In this document: positions 1 to 7,783 of the stretch, piece by piece
Layout of the letters: each line of letters starts with the position of its first letter
Position numbering within the stretch: position 1 is the first letter of the stretch
NCBI GenBank assembly: GCA_002378975.1
Contig: DFST01000138.1
Span: forward strand, 1-45,443
DNA: 45,443 nucleotides
DNA from: Chitinophagaceae bacterium UBA3430
Lineage (GTDB): Bacteria; Bacteroidota; Bacteroidia; Chitinophagales; Chitinophagaceae
Reading direction: 5' to 3'
The notes under the pieces: generated by a model
What the model was told of the DNA's origin: nothing
What the model saw: only the letters and a program-made list of their open reading frames with translations
Database searches by the model: none
Program-made: the position numbers and the translations under genes

Positions 1-210
1 ACAGGGAATGCCATTGATCTGAAAATGCACGTCGTTCTCGGTGGGATGATCGAATCCGAGTACATACGACATGCCCGAGCATCCTCCCCCCTTCACACCC
101 AATCGAAGTTTTTGCGTAGCATCGAAGTCGGGGGCCTGCATCAATCGGTTGATTTCTTTGATCGCGCCTTCCGTCAGGCGCACCGGTACGGTTTCCAGGG
201 TCATTTCCAT
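1..210 (-). CDS. HesB/IscA/ErpA-family iron-sulfur cluster carrier (3' end outside window)
   Basis: The first 70 residues are present; the gene continues past the left edge. A-type carriers accept nascent Fe-S clusters and pass them to apoproteins in the cytoplasm. Residues 37-53 carry the typical stretch LRLGVKGGGCSGMSYVL, whose cysteine (C44) is the first of three conserved ligands. The C-terminal CxC ligands would lie outside the window, so the exact subtype (IscA, SufA or ErpA) cannot be told. The ATG at 210 fits the family start; a second ATG two codons later is possible. A -7-like TAACTTTG lies only 4 bases upstream, which suggests a leaderless or nearly leaderless mRNA. Confidence 0.88.
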   Translation of the reverse strand, partial: MEMTLETVPVRLTEGAIKEINRLMQAPDFDATQKLRLGVKGGGCSGMSYVLGFDHPTENDVHFQINGIPC

Positions 211-214
211 AACA

Positions 215-222
215 CAAAGTTA
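215..222 (-). promoter_or_regulatory. Bacteroidota -7 promoter element (TAACTTTG) for the Fe-S carrier gene
   Basis: The minus strand reads TAACTTTG, an exact TAnnTTTG match, ending 4 bases before the start codon at 210. No TTG is seen at the usual -33 distance. Such spacing would place the transcription start at or next to the ATG. Confidence 0.55.
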
Positions 223-225
223 GTC

Positions 226-236
226 GTTCCAGGAAC
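226..236. promoter_or_regulatory. 11-bp palindrome between divergent promoters
   Basis: GTTCCAGGAAC is a perfect palindrome around the central base. It lies between the divergent -7 elements at 215-222 (minus) and 250-257 (plus), about where the -33 regions would fall. It could be an operator, but a palindrome this short can occur by chance. Confidence 0.25.
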
Positions 237-249
237 TTGGCTTTCCGCG

Positions 250-257
250 TACTTTTG
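250..257 (+). promoter_or_regulatory. Bacteroidota -7 promoter element (TACTTTTG)
   Basis: TACTTTTG matches TAnnTTTG and ends 11 bases before the ATG at 269. No exact TTG at 19-21 bases upstream; TTC is found there instead. Confidence 0.5.
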
Positions 258-268
258 TTAAATCAATT

Positions 269-763
269 ATGGAACAATCCCTGCTTGCCCTGATCGTGGC
301 CGTTTTGGCCTTGGCCTTCAGCATCATCGCCCTGCTGCCTCGCAGTAAATCCACTTCCGCGCAACCAACCGCCGAGATCCGATCACTTCGGCTCCAAGCC
401 TATGAACGGCTGGTGCTGCTAACCGAGCGAATCGCCTTGCCGAATTTAATTTCGCGACTGGCACAACCCGGCCTCACCGCGCTTCAAATGAAATTGCTCT
501 TGATCGAGAACATCAAGCAGGAATTTGATTACAACAGCACACAACAACTCTATGTATCCGACATCGCGTGGGATTCGGTTCGTAATTTAAAAGAACAAAA
601 TCTGGCCATGATCCATCAAGTATCTGCTTCCATGAAAGCAGACGCAACCGGATCGGAACTGAGTGTGGTGTTGCTGGAAGTGATCATGCAACAATCCGGC
701 GCGCCCTTGCACGAGTTGGTTGCCAAAACACTCAATCAGGAAGCCAAAATACTGATGAAGTAA
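269..763 (+). CDS. Membrane-anchored conserved hypothetical protein
   Basis: 164 residues. Residues 4-23 form one hydrophobic N-terminal segment, followed by RSK, so the protein is probably anchored in the inner membrane with the rest in the cytoplasm. The remainder is predicted helical, rich in Leu and Gln, and shows no catalytic motif that I recognise. Its TAA overlaps the ATG of the mutase gene by one base (TAATG), so the two are almost certainly co-translated, and it may support the mutase. I recall similar small proteins upstream of acyl-CoA mutase genes in Bacteroidota but cannot give the function. Confidence 0.75.
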   Translation: MEQSLLALIVAVLALAFSIIALLPRSKSTSAQPTAEIRSLRLQAYERLVLLTERIALPNLISRLAQPGLTALQMKLLLIENIKQEFDYNSTQQLYVSDIAWDSVRNLKEQNLAMIHQVSASMKADATGSELSVVLLEVIMQQSGAPLHELVAKTLNQEAKILMK

Positions 764-2325
764 TGGAGCCCACCAACAAGAAACAAACCGATTCGGGGAT
801 CGAGATCAAACCGGTCTACCAAGCAGGTGATTTGCCTGCCGGTCAACTCGAGTTGCCCGGAACCTTCCCCTATACGCGCGGGATACAACCCGATATGTAT
901 CGGGGTAAGTTGTGGACCATGCGTCAGTATGCCGGTTTCTCGACAGCTGAAGCCAGCAACGAACGATATCATTATCTATTGAAACAAGGCGTGAGCGGAC
1001 TCAGCGTCGCCTTCGACCTCCCTACACAAATTGGATACGACAGCGATCACGCCCTAGCCGATGGCGAGGTAGGAAAAGTAGGCGTGGCCATCGATTCAAT
1101 CGAAGATATGCGTCGGCTCTTCAAAGACATTCCCTTGGAATCGGTGAGCACCTCCATGACCATCAATTCTACCGGCTACATCTTGCTCGCCCTATACGCG
1201 GCACTTGGAAAAGAACAAGGGGCCGATCTGAAGAAATTGACTGGAACCATTCAGAATGATATTTTAAAGGAATACGCAGCCCGGGGTACGTACATCTATC
1301 CCCCACGCCCTTCCATGCGCATCATCACCGACATCTTCGAGTGGTGCAGCCAGGAAATGCCCAAGTGGAATACGATCTCCATCTCGGGATATCACATCCG
1401 CGAAGCCGGTAGCACCGCTGCACAGGAAATTGCTTTTACATTAAGTAACGGGAAAGCATATGTGCAAGCGGCATTGGAAAAAGGATTGAATATTGACGTG
1501 TTCGGTAAGCGTCTCTCCTTCTTCTTCAACGCACACAATAATTTATTTGAAGAGATCGCCAAGTTCCGCGCCGCTCGTCGCATTTGGGCCAAAATCATGA
1601 AGGAACTCGGCGCCACCGATCCCAAGGCTTGTATGTTGCGCTTTCATACGCAAACGGGTGGCTCTACCCTCACCGCACAACAACCACTGAACAACATATC
1701 GCGTGTTACGCTTCAAACCCTGGCCGCTGTGTTGGGTGGAACGCAATCGCTTCATACCAATGGGTACGACGAAGCCCTGGGCTTGCCGACGGAGGAAGCT
1801 GCGCGCATCGCACTTCGTACGCAGCAGATCGTTGCCTTTGAAAGTGGGGCGGCCGATACGGCCGATCCATTGGCCGGTTCATATTTTATTGAGTCGCTGA
1901 CGCAGGAGATGGAAGAAAAAGCCATCGAGTGGCTGCAGAAGATCGATGGGCTTGGCGGAAGCGTGTCGGCCATCGAGCAGGAATTCATGCAAAGAGAAAT
2001 CGCGCGAAGCGCCTATTCCTATCAGCGAAAGGTGGAATCGAAGGAGCAGATCATCGTTGGACAAAACGCCTACACAACGGAAGAACACCTGCAAACGCCC
2101 ATTTTAAAAATTGACGATTCGATCCGTCAGGTACAAACGGAACGACTGCAGCAACTACGCGTCAACCGAAATGCAAATCAAGCAACTGACTGTCTGAAAG
2201 AAGTAAGAAGCAGAGCCGTCTCCGGTGAAAATCTCATGCCAGCCGTGTTGGAAGCCGTTACCCATCATTGCACGCTGGGCGAAATCGCCGATGAATTGCG
2301 CGACGTGTTCGGGGAGCATAAGTGA
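763..2325 (+). CDS. Methylmalonyl-CoA mutase-family large (catalytic) subunit
   Basis: 520 residues covering only the substrate-binding TIM-barrel part of a B12-dependent acyl-CoA mutase; the cobalamin domain with DxHxxG is absent and must come from a separate small subunit not in this window. Family blocks are clear: TMRQYAGFSTA (52-62), GLSVAFDLPTQIGYDSD (79-95), GTIQNDILKEY (161-171), SISGYH (206-211, catalytic Tyr-His) and QSLHTNGYDEA. By alignment from memory to Propionibacterium MutB, Y56 and R174 match Y89 and R207. These mark methylmalonyl-CoA rather than isobutyryl-CoA specificity (Phe/Gln there). The likely role is interconversion of succinyl-CoA and (R)-methylmalonyl-CoA in propionate metabolism. 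Confidence 0.9.
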   Translation: MEPTNKKQTDSGIEIKPVYQAGDLPAGQLELPGTFPYTRGIQPDMYRGKLWTMRQYAGFSTAEASNERYHYLLKQGVSGLSVAFDLPTQIGYDSDHALADGEVGKVGVAIDSIEDMRRLFKDIPLESVSTSMTINSTGYILLALYAALGKEQGADLKKLTGTIQNDILKEYAARGTYIYPPRPSMRIITDIFEWCSQEMPKWNTISISGYHIREAGSTAAQEIAFTLSNGKAYVQAALEKGLNIDVFGKRLSFFFNAHNNLFEEIAKFRAARRIWAKIMKELGATDPKACMLRFHTQTGGSTLTAQQPLNNISRVTLQTLAAVLGGTQSLHTNGYDEALGLPTEEAARIALRTQQIVAFESGAADTADPLAGSYFIESLTQEMEEKAIEWLQKIDGLGGSVSAIEQEFMQREIARSAYSYQRKVESKEQIIVGQNAYTTEEHLQTPILKIDDSIRQVQTERLQQLRVNRNANQATDCLKEVRSRAVSGENLMPAVLEAVTHHCTLGEIADELRDVFGEHK

Positions 2326-2456
2326 TGAATCAGTTACTATGCACAAAACCCTTCAATCAACAGCAAACACATGGTCGATCTGGACGCCGCATCGATCATG
2401 AATCATTGGCAAAGAAGGCTAACTAAAAAAATGGGTATGTATTGACCGAGTGTCAA

Positions 2457-4118
2457 TCAAGACTTCTTCGCCTCCTTGGCCCAGGCATCTTTGAGTCCTA
2501 CGGTCTTGTTGAAGACCAGCTTATCTGAATTGCTATCCTTATCCAATACAAAATACCCCAAGCGCAGGAACTGAAATCGATCGGATAATTCAGCGCCCTT
2601 CATGGCCGGCTCAGCAAAGGCTGTTTGTACCACCTGCAAAGAATCTGGATTCAGGAAGGATTTAAAATCGCCTTCGCTATCGGTGGGGTCCTCGACGGAG
2701 AAAAGTCGATCGTACAAGCGCAATTCAACCGGAACGGCTTCTGCCTTGCTCACCCAATGCAGGGTGCCCTTGACAGAAATCCCACTGGTGTCGGATCCAC
2801 TTTTACTTTCCGGGAAATAGGTGCAACGCAGTTCAACAACCTCGCCTTTATCGTCTTTGATCACTTCATCGCAACGGATGATGTAGGCGCTTTTCAATCG
2901 AACCATTTGTCCGGGTGCCAAACGGAAATACTTCTTCGGCGGAATTTCCATGAAATCGGTCCGCTCGATGAGAATCTCCGAACTAAAAGGCACGGAACGA
3001 TGTCCGCCGTTCTCTGCTTCCGGATTGTTTTCGCTGCTCAGCATCTCCACTGGGCCGGGATGATTGGTGATTACTACCTTGAGCGGATCGATCACCACCA
3101 TGCGGCGCAGGGCAATTTGATTGAGATGTTCGCGTACACAGAACTCCAACAACCCCACATCCACCATGTTTTCGCGCTTGGCCACGCCGATGCGGCTGCA
3201 GAATTCGCGGATGCTGTCGGGGGTATACCCACGTCGACGAAGTCCGCTGATCGTTGGCATGCGCGGATCGTCCCACCCGTTCACATGACCTTCCTGCACC
3301 AATTGCAACAGTTTTCGTTTGCTGGTAACGGTATAGTTGATGTTGCGGCGGGCAAATTCATATTGATGCGATGGATAGATACCCAGCTTTTCAATCAGCC
3401 AATCGTACAACTCGCGGTGGGGCACGAACTCCAACGTACAAATGGAATGGGTGATGTTTTCGATGGAGTCACTTTGCCCGTGTGCGAAATCATACATCGG
3501 ATAGATGCACCACTTGTCGCCCGTACGATGATGATGTGCATGCTTGATGCGATAGAGGATCGGATCGCGCATCAGCATATTGATGTGTGCCATATCGATC
3601 TTGGCCCGTAGGGTGTGGGTGCCGTCGGGGAATTCACCGGCCTTCATGCGCAGGAAGAGCGCGCGATTCTCTTCGATGGAGCGGTCGCGAAAGGGACTGT
3701 TCACGCCGGGTTCGGTGGGCGTTCCTTTTTGCGCAGCCATTTGCTCGGGGCTGAGATCATCTACGTAGGCTAGGCCCAGATCGATGAGCTTGCAGGCATA
3801 ATCAAACAGTGCATCGAAATAGTCACTGGCGTATCGCTCGTGTTTCCACTCAAATCCCAGCCAACGAACATCCGTTTTGATGCTTTCCACATACTCGGTC
3901 TCCTCGGTAACGGGGTTGGTATCGTCGAATCGAAGGTTGGTATAACCGGGAAAGGATTTGGTGAGACCGAAATTCAAACAAATGCTCGAGGCGTGTCCGA
4001 GATGGAGATATCCATTCGGTTCCGGCGGAAAGCGGGTCACGATCTCGGTATACTTGCCGGAGTTCAGATCATTTTCGATGATCTCTTCTAAAAAATTCAA
4101 ACTGCGTTCTTCTGCCAT
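2457..4118 (-). CDS. glnS: Glutaminyl-tRNA synthetase
   Basis: 553 residues from the ATG at 4118, close to the 554 of E. coli GlnRS. A TTG eight codons upstream is open but not needed. It charges tRNA-Gln with glutamine directly in the cytoplasm, so this organism need not rely on the GatCAB route for Gln-tRNA. Class I signatures are present: RFPPEPNGYLHLGHASS (29-45, HIGH region) and VTSKRKL near 265-271 (KMSKS-like). The anticodon-binding beta-barrels form the C-terminal third (IRCDEVIKD, GTLHWV). A long open frame antisense to it (2625-3611, plus) is a shadow. It faces the mutase gene with 131 bases between, in which I see no clear terminator. Confidence 0.97.
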   Translation of the reverse strand: MAEERSLNFLEEIIENDLNSGKYTEIVTRFPPEPNGYLHLGHASSICLNFGLTKSFPGYTNLRFDDTNPVTEETEYVESIKTDVRWLGFEWKHERYASDYFDALFDYACKLIDLGLAYVDDLSPEQMAAQKGTPTEPGVNSPFRDRSIEENRALFLRMKAGEFPDGTHTLRAKIDMAHINMLMRDPILYRIKHAHHHRTGDKWCIYPMYDFAHGQSDSIENITHSICTLEFVPHRELYDWLIEKLGIYPSHQYEFARRNINYTVTSKRKLLQLVQEGHVNGWDDPRMPTISGLRRRGYTPDSIREFCSRIGVAKRENMVDVGLLEFCVREHLNQIALRRMVVIDPLKVVITNHPGPVEMLSSENNPEAENGGHRSVPFSSEILIERTDFMEIPPKKYFRLAPGQMVRLKSAYIIRCDEVIKDDKGEVVELRCTYFPESKSGSDTSGISVKGTLHWVSKAEAVPVELRLYDRLFSVEDPTDSEGDFKSFLNPDSLQVVQTAFAEPAMKGAELSDRFQFLRLGYFVLDKDSNSDKLVFNKTVGLKDAWAKEAKKS

Positions 4119-4131
4119 AATTGTAGAGCAG

Positions 4132-4139
4132 CGAAGATA
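4132..4139 (-). promoter_or_regulatory. Possible -7 element variant (TATCTTCG) for glnS
   Basis: The minus strand reads TATCTTCG, a one-base variant of TAnnTTTG, ending 13 bases before the glnS ATG. A TTG occurs 16 bases further upstream, slightly short of the usual spacing. Confidence 0.35.
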
Positions 4140-4154
4140 CAAAAGGAAGCCGGC

Positions 4155-4643
4155 TCAAGAGCGACAGTATCGATCGATGAATTCGGCGTGATTTGGGAAT
4201 TGAGTCCGCAATTCGGCTGCAATGGCCATTTCATGGTCCTGAAACATAAAGCCCGGACAAACCGTGCATCCAACCAATGTAAAGCCGGCGTTTTCTATGG
4301 GGGCGGCAGCGAACCAATGATGGGCAGGTATCGTTACTTGTTGCTGATCTTCGGGCCCCATTCGGATCACATCCAATGGGCCAGATTTACGCAACAGATA
4401 AAGTTCGACTCCACCGCCTTCGTGAAAATGCCAGATTTCATCACTTTTGATTCGGTGGAATGCCGCGAAATCACCCGCTTCCATCAGGTATAGAATAGCC
4501 GTCGACCAAGGTCGCCCCGCTGGAAAGGGATCGTTGGCTGCATCACCCGAAAAAACTTGCTCAGCGCAATAGGTCCGCGTATAATATCCTCCCTCCGGAT
4601 GAGGTTGCAGTTGATACTGATCGATTCGATTCTGGGCGGTCAT
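4155..4643 (-). CDS. Cupin-fold DUF985 protein
   Basis: 162 residues matching the DUF985 (Cupin_5) family of small single-domain cupins: HPEGGYYTRTY near the N-terminus, SDEIWHFHEGG in the middle (metal or ligand-binding His region of the first cupin strand set), PAHHWFAA, and the closing VGCTVCPGFMFQDHEM. The biochemical role of the family is not established; structures show sugar-binding-type beta barrels. The ATG overlaps the TAA of the upstream hydrolase gene by one base, so the two are expressed together. No signal peptide, so cytoplasmic. Confidence 0.85.
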   Translation of the reverse strand: MTAQNRIDQYQLQPHPEGGYYTRTYCAEQVFSGDAANDPFPAGRPWSTAILYLMEAGDFAAFHRIKSDEIWHFHEGGGVELYLLRKSGPLDVIRMGPEDQQQVTIPAHHWFAAAPIENAGFTLVGCTVCPGFMFQDHEMAIAAELRTQFPNHAEFIDRYCRS

Positions 4644-6529
4644 TAAAATCCTTTTTTAGGTGTTTGGCTTCCGCCTACACCCACTTCGCTCGATCCAAAG
4701 ACTTTGATCTCGGATTTGATGAAATCCTTTTCATCGGCCTTGTAAATATTCTCAACGAATTGCTGCGGGTTGCGATCGATGTAGGGGAACCAGGTGCTGT
4801 GGATCTGGACCATGATGCGGTGACCTTTCTTGAAGGTATGCAACACATCTTGCAACGGGATGTTCACGTCGGTAGGCTGACCGGGCACAAAGGGTTCCGG
4901 CTTTTCAAAGCTGTTGCGAAAACGACCCCGAAATACTTCACTGCGCACCAGCTGTTGATAACCACCCATGATGATGTTCTTGGGGTTGTGCTCGTAGTTC
5001 GGGTGATTATCGGGATATACATCGATCAACTTGACGATGAAGTCGGCATCGGTGGTGGAGATCGCTACTTTTAATTTAGCCAGTATTTCACCGGCGAGTG
5101 TGACTGGATCGGCGAGTGGATCGGTCTCGAAGGTGAGCACATCCGGACGGCGTCCGGCTTGGCGCTGATCATCACTCATAAAGTTCCGAGGCGTAAAAGT
5201 CAACCCTTCCGTCTGTGAGGTATAAGGAACCGGCTTAGCGGGATCGCTTACGTAACTGAAGCTGGATGTCGTGTTGGTGGGCGTATTGATCGACAGTTTC
5301 CCGCCTTCCCCAAAATAGAGGTTGGCTGCAGGGATGTCAGCCGGAGGCCACACATCGAATCGCTGCCATGCCTTGGTACCGGTATTGTACATGAGTGCCT
5401 CGGGTAGTTTGGGATCGGGGGCATCTTTGAGATAATGTGCAAAGAATGGACGCTCCACTTCTCGTTGGAAAAAAGTAGGTATGCTGTCTCCAAAGTAGAT
5501 GTGATTGTGGGTGCTTTTGCCGGTTTCGCGCGACCATTGTCCATGCGCCCACGGGCCCATGATGATCGTATTCTTGGCACCGGGCGTACTTTTTTCAATG
5601 TTTTTATAGATGTTCAGCGGACCAAACAGATCCTCCGCATCAAACCATCCGCCCACGGTGAGTACGGCGGGTTTTACATTCTTCAAATGGGGCAACAGGC
5701 TACGCTTTTGCCAGAATGTATCGTAGTTGGGGTGATCGATGATTTGTTTCCAAAAGAAATTATCGTGGTGATACTTCTCGGTGATGTTCTTCAGCGGCCC
5801 TTGACTCAGATGAAAATTGTAGCCGTCTTTCGGATTGTTGGCATAGAACCGCATCATTTCGGACATATACCAATCATCCCGCGTGGTATCCTTTTTTTGA
5901 TAACCGAATACGGCCAAAGCGGCTGTGTAGCTCTGCAAGTAAGCACCCATGTGGTGAAAATCGTCAAAGAAGAAATCGGAGATCGGCGCTTGAGGCGAAC
6001 AAGCTTTTAAAGCCGGATGCGCATCTGGCAAAGCGGCAGCGGTGTAGAATCCAGGATAGGAGATCCCATACATCCCTACTCGACCATTGTTACTGGGCAG
6101 ATTCTTGACCATCCAATCAATGGCGTCATAGGTATCGGAACTTTCGTCGATGTCTCTTTTATTTTTTGGGTCATTGCCGGGAATGTTGGGGGTCATGTTG
6201 TTGAACGCCCCATCGCTCATGTAACGACCGCGTACGTCCTGAAAGGCGATGATGTATCCATCCTCAACCAAATACTTGGATGGGTGACCGCCGGTCCGAA
6301 ATCCGCGGTATTCGGAAGCGTTGTAACAAGTACGATTTAATAGGATCGGATATTTCTTGGAGCGGTCCTTTGGGATGTATACAAGTGTGAAGAGCTTTGC
6401 ACCGTCGCGCATGGGGATCCGGTATTCAAAAACATCGTAGTTCTTTTTCATGTACTCCACATCCGGGTCCTGGGCGAGGAGGGCACCGACGATCAATAGC
6501 AACGTGGAGAGCAGCCAAGTACGTTTCAT
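4643..6529 (-). CDS. Exported CocE/NonD-family hydrolase (X-Pro dipeptidyl-peptidase S15 type)
   Basis: 628 residues. Residues 1-19 are a signal peptide (MKRTWLLSTLLLIVGALLA), so the enzyme is periplasmic or outer-membrane associated. The alpha/beta-hydrolase domain has the nucleophile elbow GMYGISYPG (S157), an acid in GGWFDAEDLFGP and a catalytic His in MGPWAHGQW. A C-terminal jelly-roll domain (from about residue 400; GHRIMVQIHSTWFPYIDRNP) is typical of the CocE/S15 group. Members cleave esters, acyl-amides or Xaa-Pro peptides; related Bacteroidota proteins include glutaryl-7-ACA acylase-like enzymes. The substrate cannot be told from the sequence. It is first in a two-gene unit with the cupin. 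Confidence 0.9.
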   Translation of the reverse strand: MKRTWLLSTLLLIVGALLAQDPDVEYMKKNYDVFEYRIPMRDGAKLFTLVYIPKDRSKKYPILLNRTCYNASEYRGFRTGGHPSKYLVEDGYIIAFQDVRGRYMSDGAFNNMTPNIPGNDPKNKRDIDESSDTYDAIDWMVKNLPSNNGRVGMYGISYPGFYTAAALPDAHPALKACSPQAPISDFFFDDFHHMGAYLQSYTAALAVFGYQKKDTTRDDWYMSEMMRFYANNPKDGYNFHLSQGPLKNITEKYHHDNFFWKQIIDHPNYDTFWQKRSLLPHLKNVKPAVLTVGGWFDAEDLFGPLNIYKNIEKSTPGAKNTIIMGPWAHGQWSRETGKSTHNHIYFGDSIPTFFQREVERPFFAHYLKDAPDPKLPEALMYNTGTKAWQRFDVWPPADIPAANLYFGEGGKLSINTPTNTTSSFSYVSDPAKPVPYTSQTEGLTFTPRNFMSDDQRQAGRRPDVLTFETDPLADPVTLAGEILAKLKVAISTTDADFIVKLIDVYPDNHPNYEHNPKNIIMGGYQQLVRSEVFRGRFRNSFEKPEPFVPGQPTDVNIPLQDVLHTFKKGHRIMVQIHSTWFPYIDRNPQQFVENIYKADEKDFIKSEIKVFGSSEVGVGGSQTPKKGF

Positions 6530-6570
6530 AAATTATGAGTTAGTTAGTGAAGTTAAAGAAGGATGGGGTA

Positions 6571-6599
6571 TTGGAGATGCTCGACAGTTTTTAGATTTG
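6571..6599 (+). promoter_or_regulatory. Promoter TTG-N18-TAGATTTG for the META lipoprotein
   Basis: TTG at 6571-6573 and TAGATTTG at 6592-6599 are 18 bases apart, close to the Bacteroidota -33/-7 consensus. The ATG at 6614 lies 14 bases downstream of the -7 element. Confidence 0.65.
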
Positions 6600-6613
6600 C
6601 CAAAAATGAACCT

Positions 6614-7081
6614 ATGCGGACCCTCACAATTGCTGTTGCCTGCCTTTCCTTGATCGCCTGTGGTGAGTCTTCGCCGGCTAAGAAATCTGGATCGGAATCA
6701 AGTCCATTGAATCCACCCAAGCTGATTCAAGACAGCGTGGATTCGGCGCTGACCGGCAGCTGGGTGCTGGATGCCTTACCCCAGTCCCCTACCCCTTTTG
6801 ACAAACTCTACCCCCGCCAGCGACCTATGTTGTTCATACAAGCCGGAAGCAAGATGCTGTCCGGCTCGACCGGTTGCAATCGTTTCAGCGCCACCCTTTC
6901 CACGGCTGGCAATCGGCTGAATTTAACCGGGCTGACAAGCAGCACGCTGGTCTGTCCGGGCGATGCGGAAACTACATTCATGAAAGCACTGAAAAGTTCA
7001 ACGCAGTACTCGTTTAGAAATAACGAAGAATTGGTCTTGGGTACCGACTCGTTGACCTGGATGGTATTTCGAAAGAAATAA
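6614..7081 (+). CDS. META-domain (HslJ-like) lipoprotein
   Basis: 155 residues from the ATG at 6614; an open frame extends to a non-ATG codon at 6563, but the lipoprotein signal decides the start. LSLIAC with Cys16 is the lipobox, so the mature protein is lipid-anchored in the cell envelope. The META domain (DUF306) covers about residues 45-155: GSWVLDAL, the hallmark GSTGCNRFSA, TLVCPGDAETTF and the closing DSLTWMVFRK. E. coli HslJ is a heat-inducible member linked to novobiocin resistance; the molecular role is unclear. It converges on yggS with only 3 bases between the stop codons. Confidence 0.85.
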   Translation: MRTLTIAVACLSLIACGESSPAKKSGSESSPLNPPKLIQDSVDSALTGSWVLDALPQSPTPFDKLYPRQRPMLFIQAGSKMLSGSTGCNRFSATLSTAGNRLNLTGLTSSTLVCPGDAETTFMKALKSSTQYSFRNNEELVLGTDSLTWMVFRKK

Positions 7082-7084
7082 ACC

Positions 7085-7762
7085 CTACCCTCTCGCGCCG
7101 AACAATAAACTTCCGATTCGCACCATATTACTGCCCGCTTCAATCGCAATTGGATAATCACCGCTCATGCCCATAGAAAGAGTTTGGGCAGTTTGGAAAG
7201 TTTGGAAAGTTTGGAAAGTTTGGAAAGTTTGGAGAGTTTGGAAAGTTTGGGCCAGGGTGTTGAATTCGGATCGAACGAGATTTTTATCCTCTGAGAAGCT
7301 GGCCATGCCCATCAGGCCCACTACATGGGCGTTTGGGTAGTTTGGGAGTTTGGGAAAGAGTTCAGTTAATTCGGTGGCATCCAGTCCGTATTTGGTTTCT
7401 TCTTGTGCAATGTGCATCTGCAACAAACAATCGATGACGCGGTTGTTTTTTCGCGCTTGCTTATCGATTTCTTTCAACAAGGATTCAGAGTCTACGCCGT
7501 GAATGAGATGAACAAAAGGAGCGATGTACTTGACCTTATTGCTTTGGAGATGTCCGATAAAATGCCAGCGAATGTCTGTTGGAAGTTTGGCCTGTTTGTC
7601 GCAGAGCTCCTGTACATAGTTTTCTCCGAAATCGCGCTGACCGGCTTCGTAGAGAAGTTGAATATCCTCGATCGGCTTTGTCTTGGAAACAGCTACTAGG
7701 GTAACCTGCTTGGAATTAAATTCCTCGCATAATTGAAAATACGCGGGTAAATCAACAGCCAT
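7085..7762 (-). CDS. YggS-family pyridoxal phosphate homeostasis protein with internal tandem repeat
   Basis: 225 residues, fold-type III PLP-binding protein. VAVSKTKP holds the PLP lysine (K27). FGENYVQEL, WHFIGHLQSNK, LLQMHIAQEETKYGLD, LSMGMSGDYPIAIEAGSNMVRIGSLLFG follow in family order; the last block includes the phosphate-binding part. The family controls free PLP and amino-acid homeostasis and has no known catalytic activity. Oddly, the loop just before LSMGMSGDY is built of eight three-residue units of type (F/A/L)QT, encoded by a 9-bp tandem repeat at 7181-7252. The frame is kept, so the protein should be intact. A TAATTTCG element sits 4 bases before the ATG. Confidence 0.93.
   Translation of the reverse strand: MAVDLPAYFQLCEEFNSKQVTLVAVSKTKPIEDIQLLYEAGQRDFGENYVQELCDKQAKLPTDIRWHFIGHLQSNKVKYIAPFVHLIHGVDSESLLKEIDKQARKNNRVIDCLLQMHIAQEETKYGLDATELTELFPKLPNYPNAHVVGLMGMASFSEDKNLVRSEFNTLAQTFQTLQTFQTFQTFQTFQTAQTLSMGMSGDYPIAIEAGSNMVRIGSLLFGARG
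7181..7252 (-). repeat. Eight-copy 9-bp tandem repeat inside yggS
   Basis: On the plus strand the unit is AGTTTGGAA; it runs without interruption for 72 bases. The first and last units end in GGC instead of GAA and one unit has a GAG ending. On the coding strand each unit gives three residues (mostly Phe-Gln-Thr). Copy number changes would add or remove whole three-residue units. Confidence 0.95.
7331..7356 (-). repeat. Short degenerate GTTTGGGA repeat inside yggS
   Basis: GTTTGGGTA, GTTTGGGA and GTTTGGGAA follow each other about 80 bases from the main repeat and share its GTTTGG core. They encode part of the segment FPKLPNYPN. Unit length is irregular (8-9 bases). Confidence 0.6.
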
Positions 7763-7766
7763 GTTG

Positions 7767-7774
7767 CGAAATTA
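7767..7774 (-). promoter_or_regulatory. -7 element variant (TAATTTCG) 4 bases before yggS
   Basis: The minus strand reads TAATTTCG, differing from TAnnTTTG in one base, and ends exactly 4 bases before the ATG. The same octamer at the same distance precedes the FAD oxidoreductase gene at 33287. Confidence 0.4.
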
Positions 7775-7783
7775 CGCCTTAGA

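Noticed and set aside
25..261. 78-residue open frame on the plus strand at the left edge
   Set aside because: Antisense to the Fe-S carrier gene, which has clear family motifs.
2441..2457. ATTGAC/GTCAAT hairpin between mutase and glnS genes
   Set aside because: Six-base AT-rich stem overlapping the glnS stop with no T run on either side; not a convincing terminator.
2625..3611. 328-residue open frame on the plus strand
   Set aside because: It lies entirely antisense to glnS, has no recognisable domain, and its composition follows from the codon use of the opposite strand.
5435..6010. 191-residue open frame on the plus strand
   Set aside because: Antisense shadow of the CocE-like hydrolase gene.
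4643..6529. CocE-like hydrolase as part of the collagen/hydroxyproline system
   Set aside because: It is more than 25 kb away in another unit and X-Pro specificity cannot be shown from sequence.
7181..7252. CRISPR-like array
   Set aside because: Units are 9 bases with no spacers and lie inside a coding frame; it is a simple tandem repeat.
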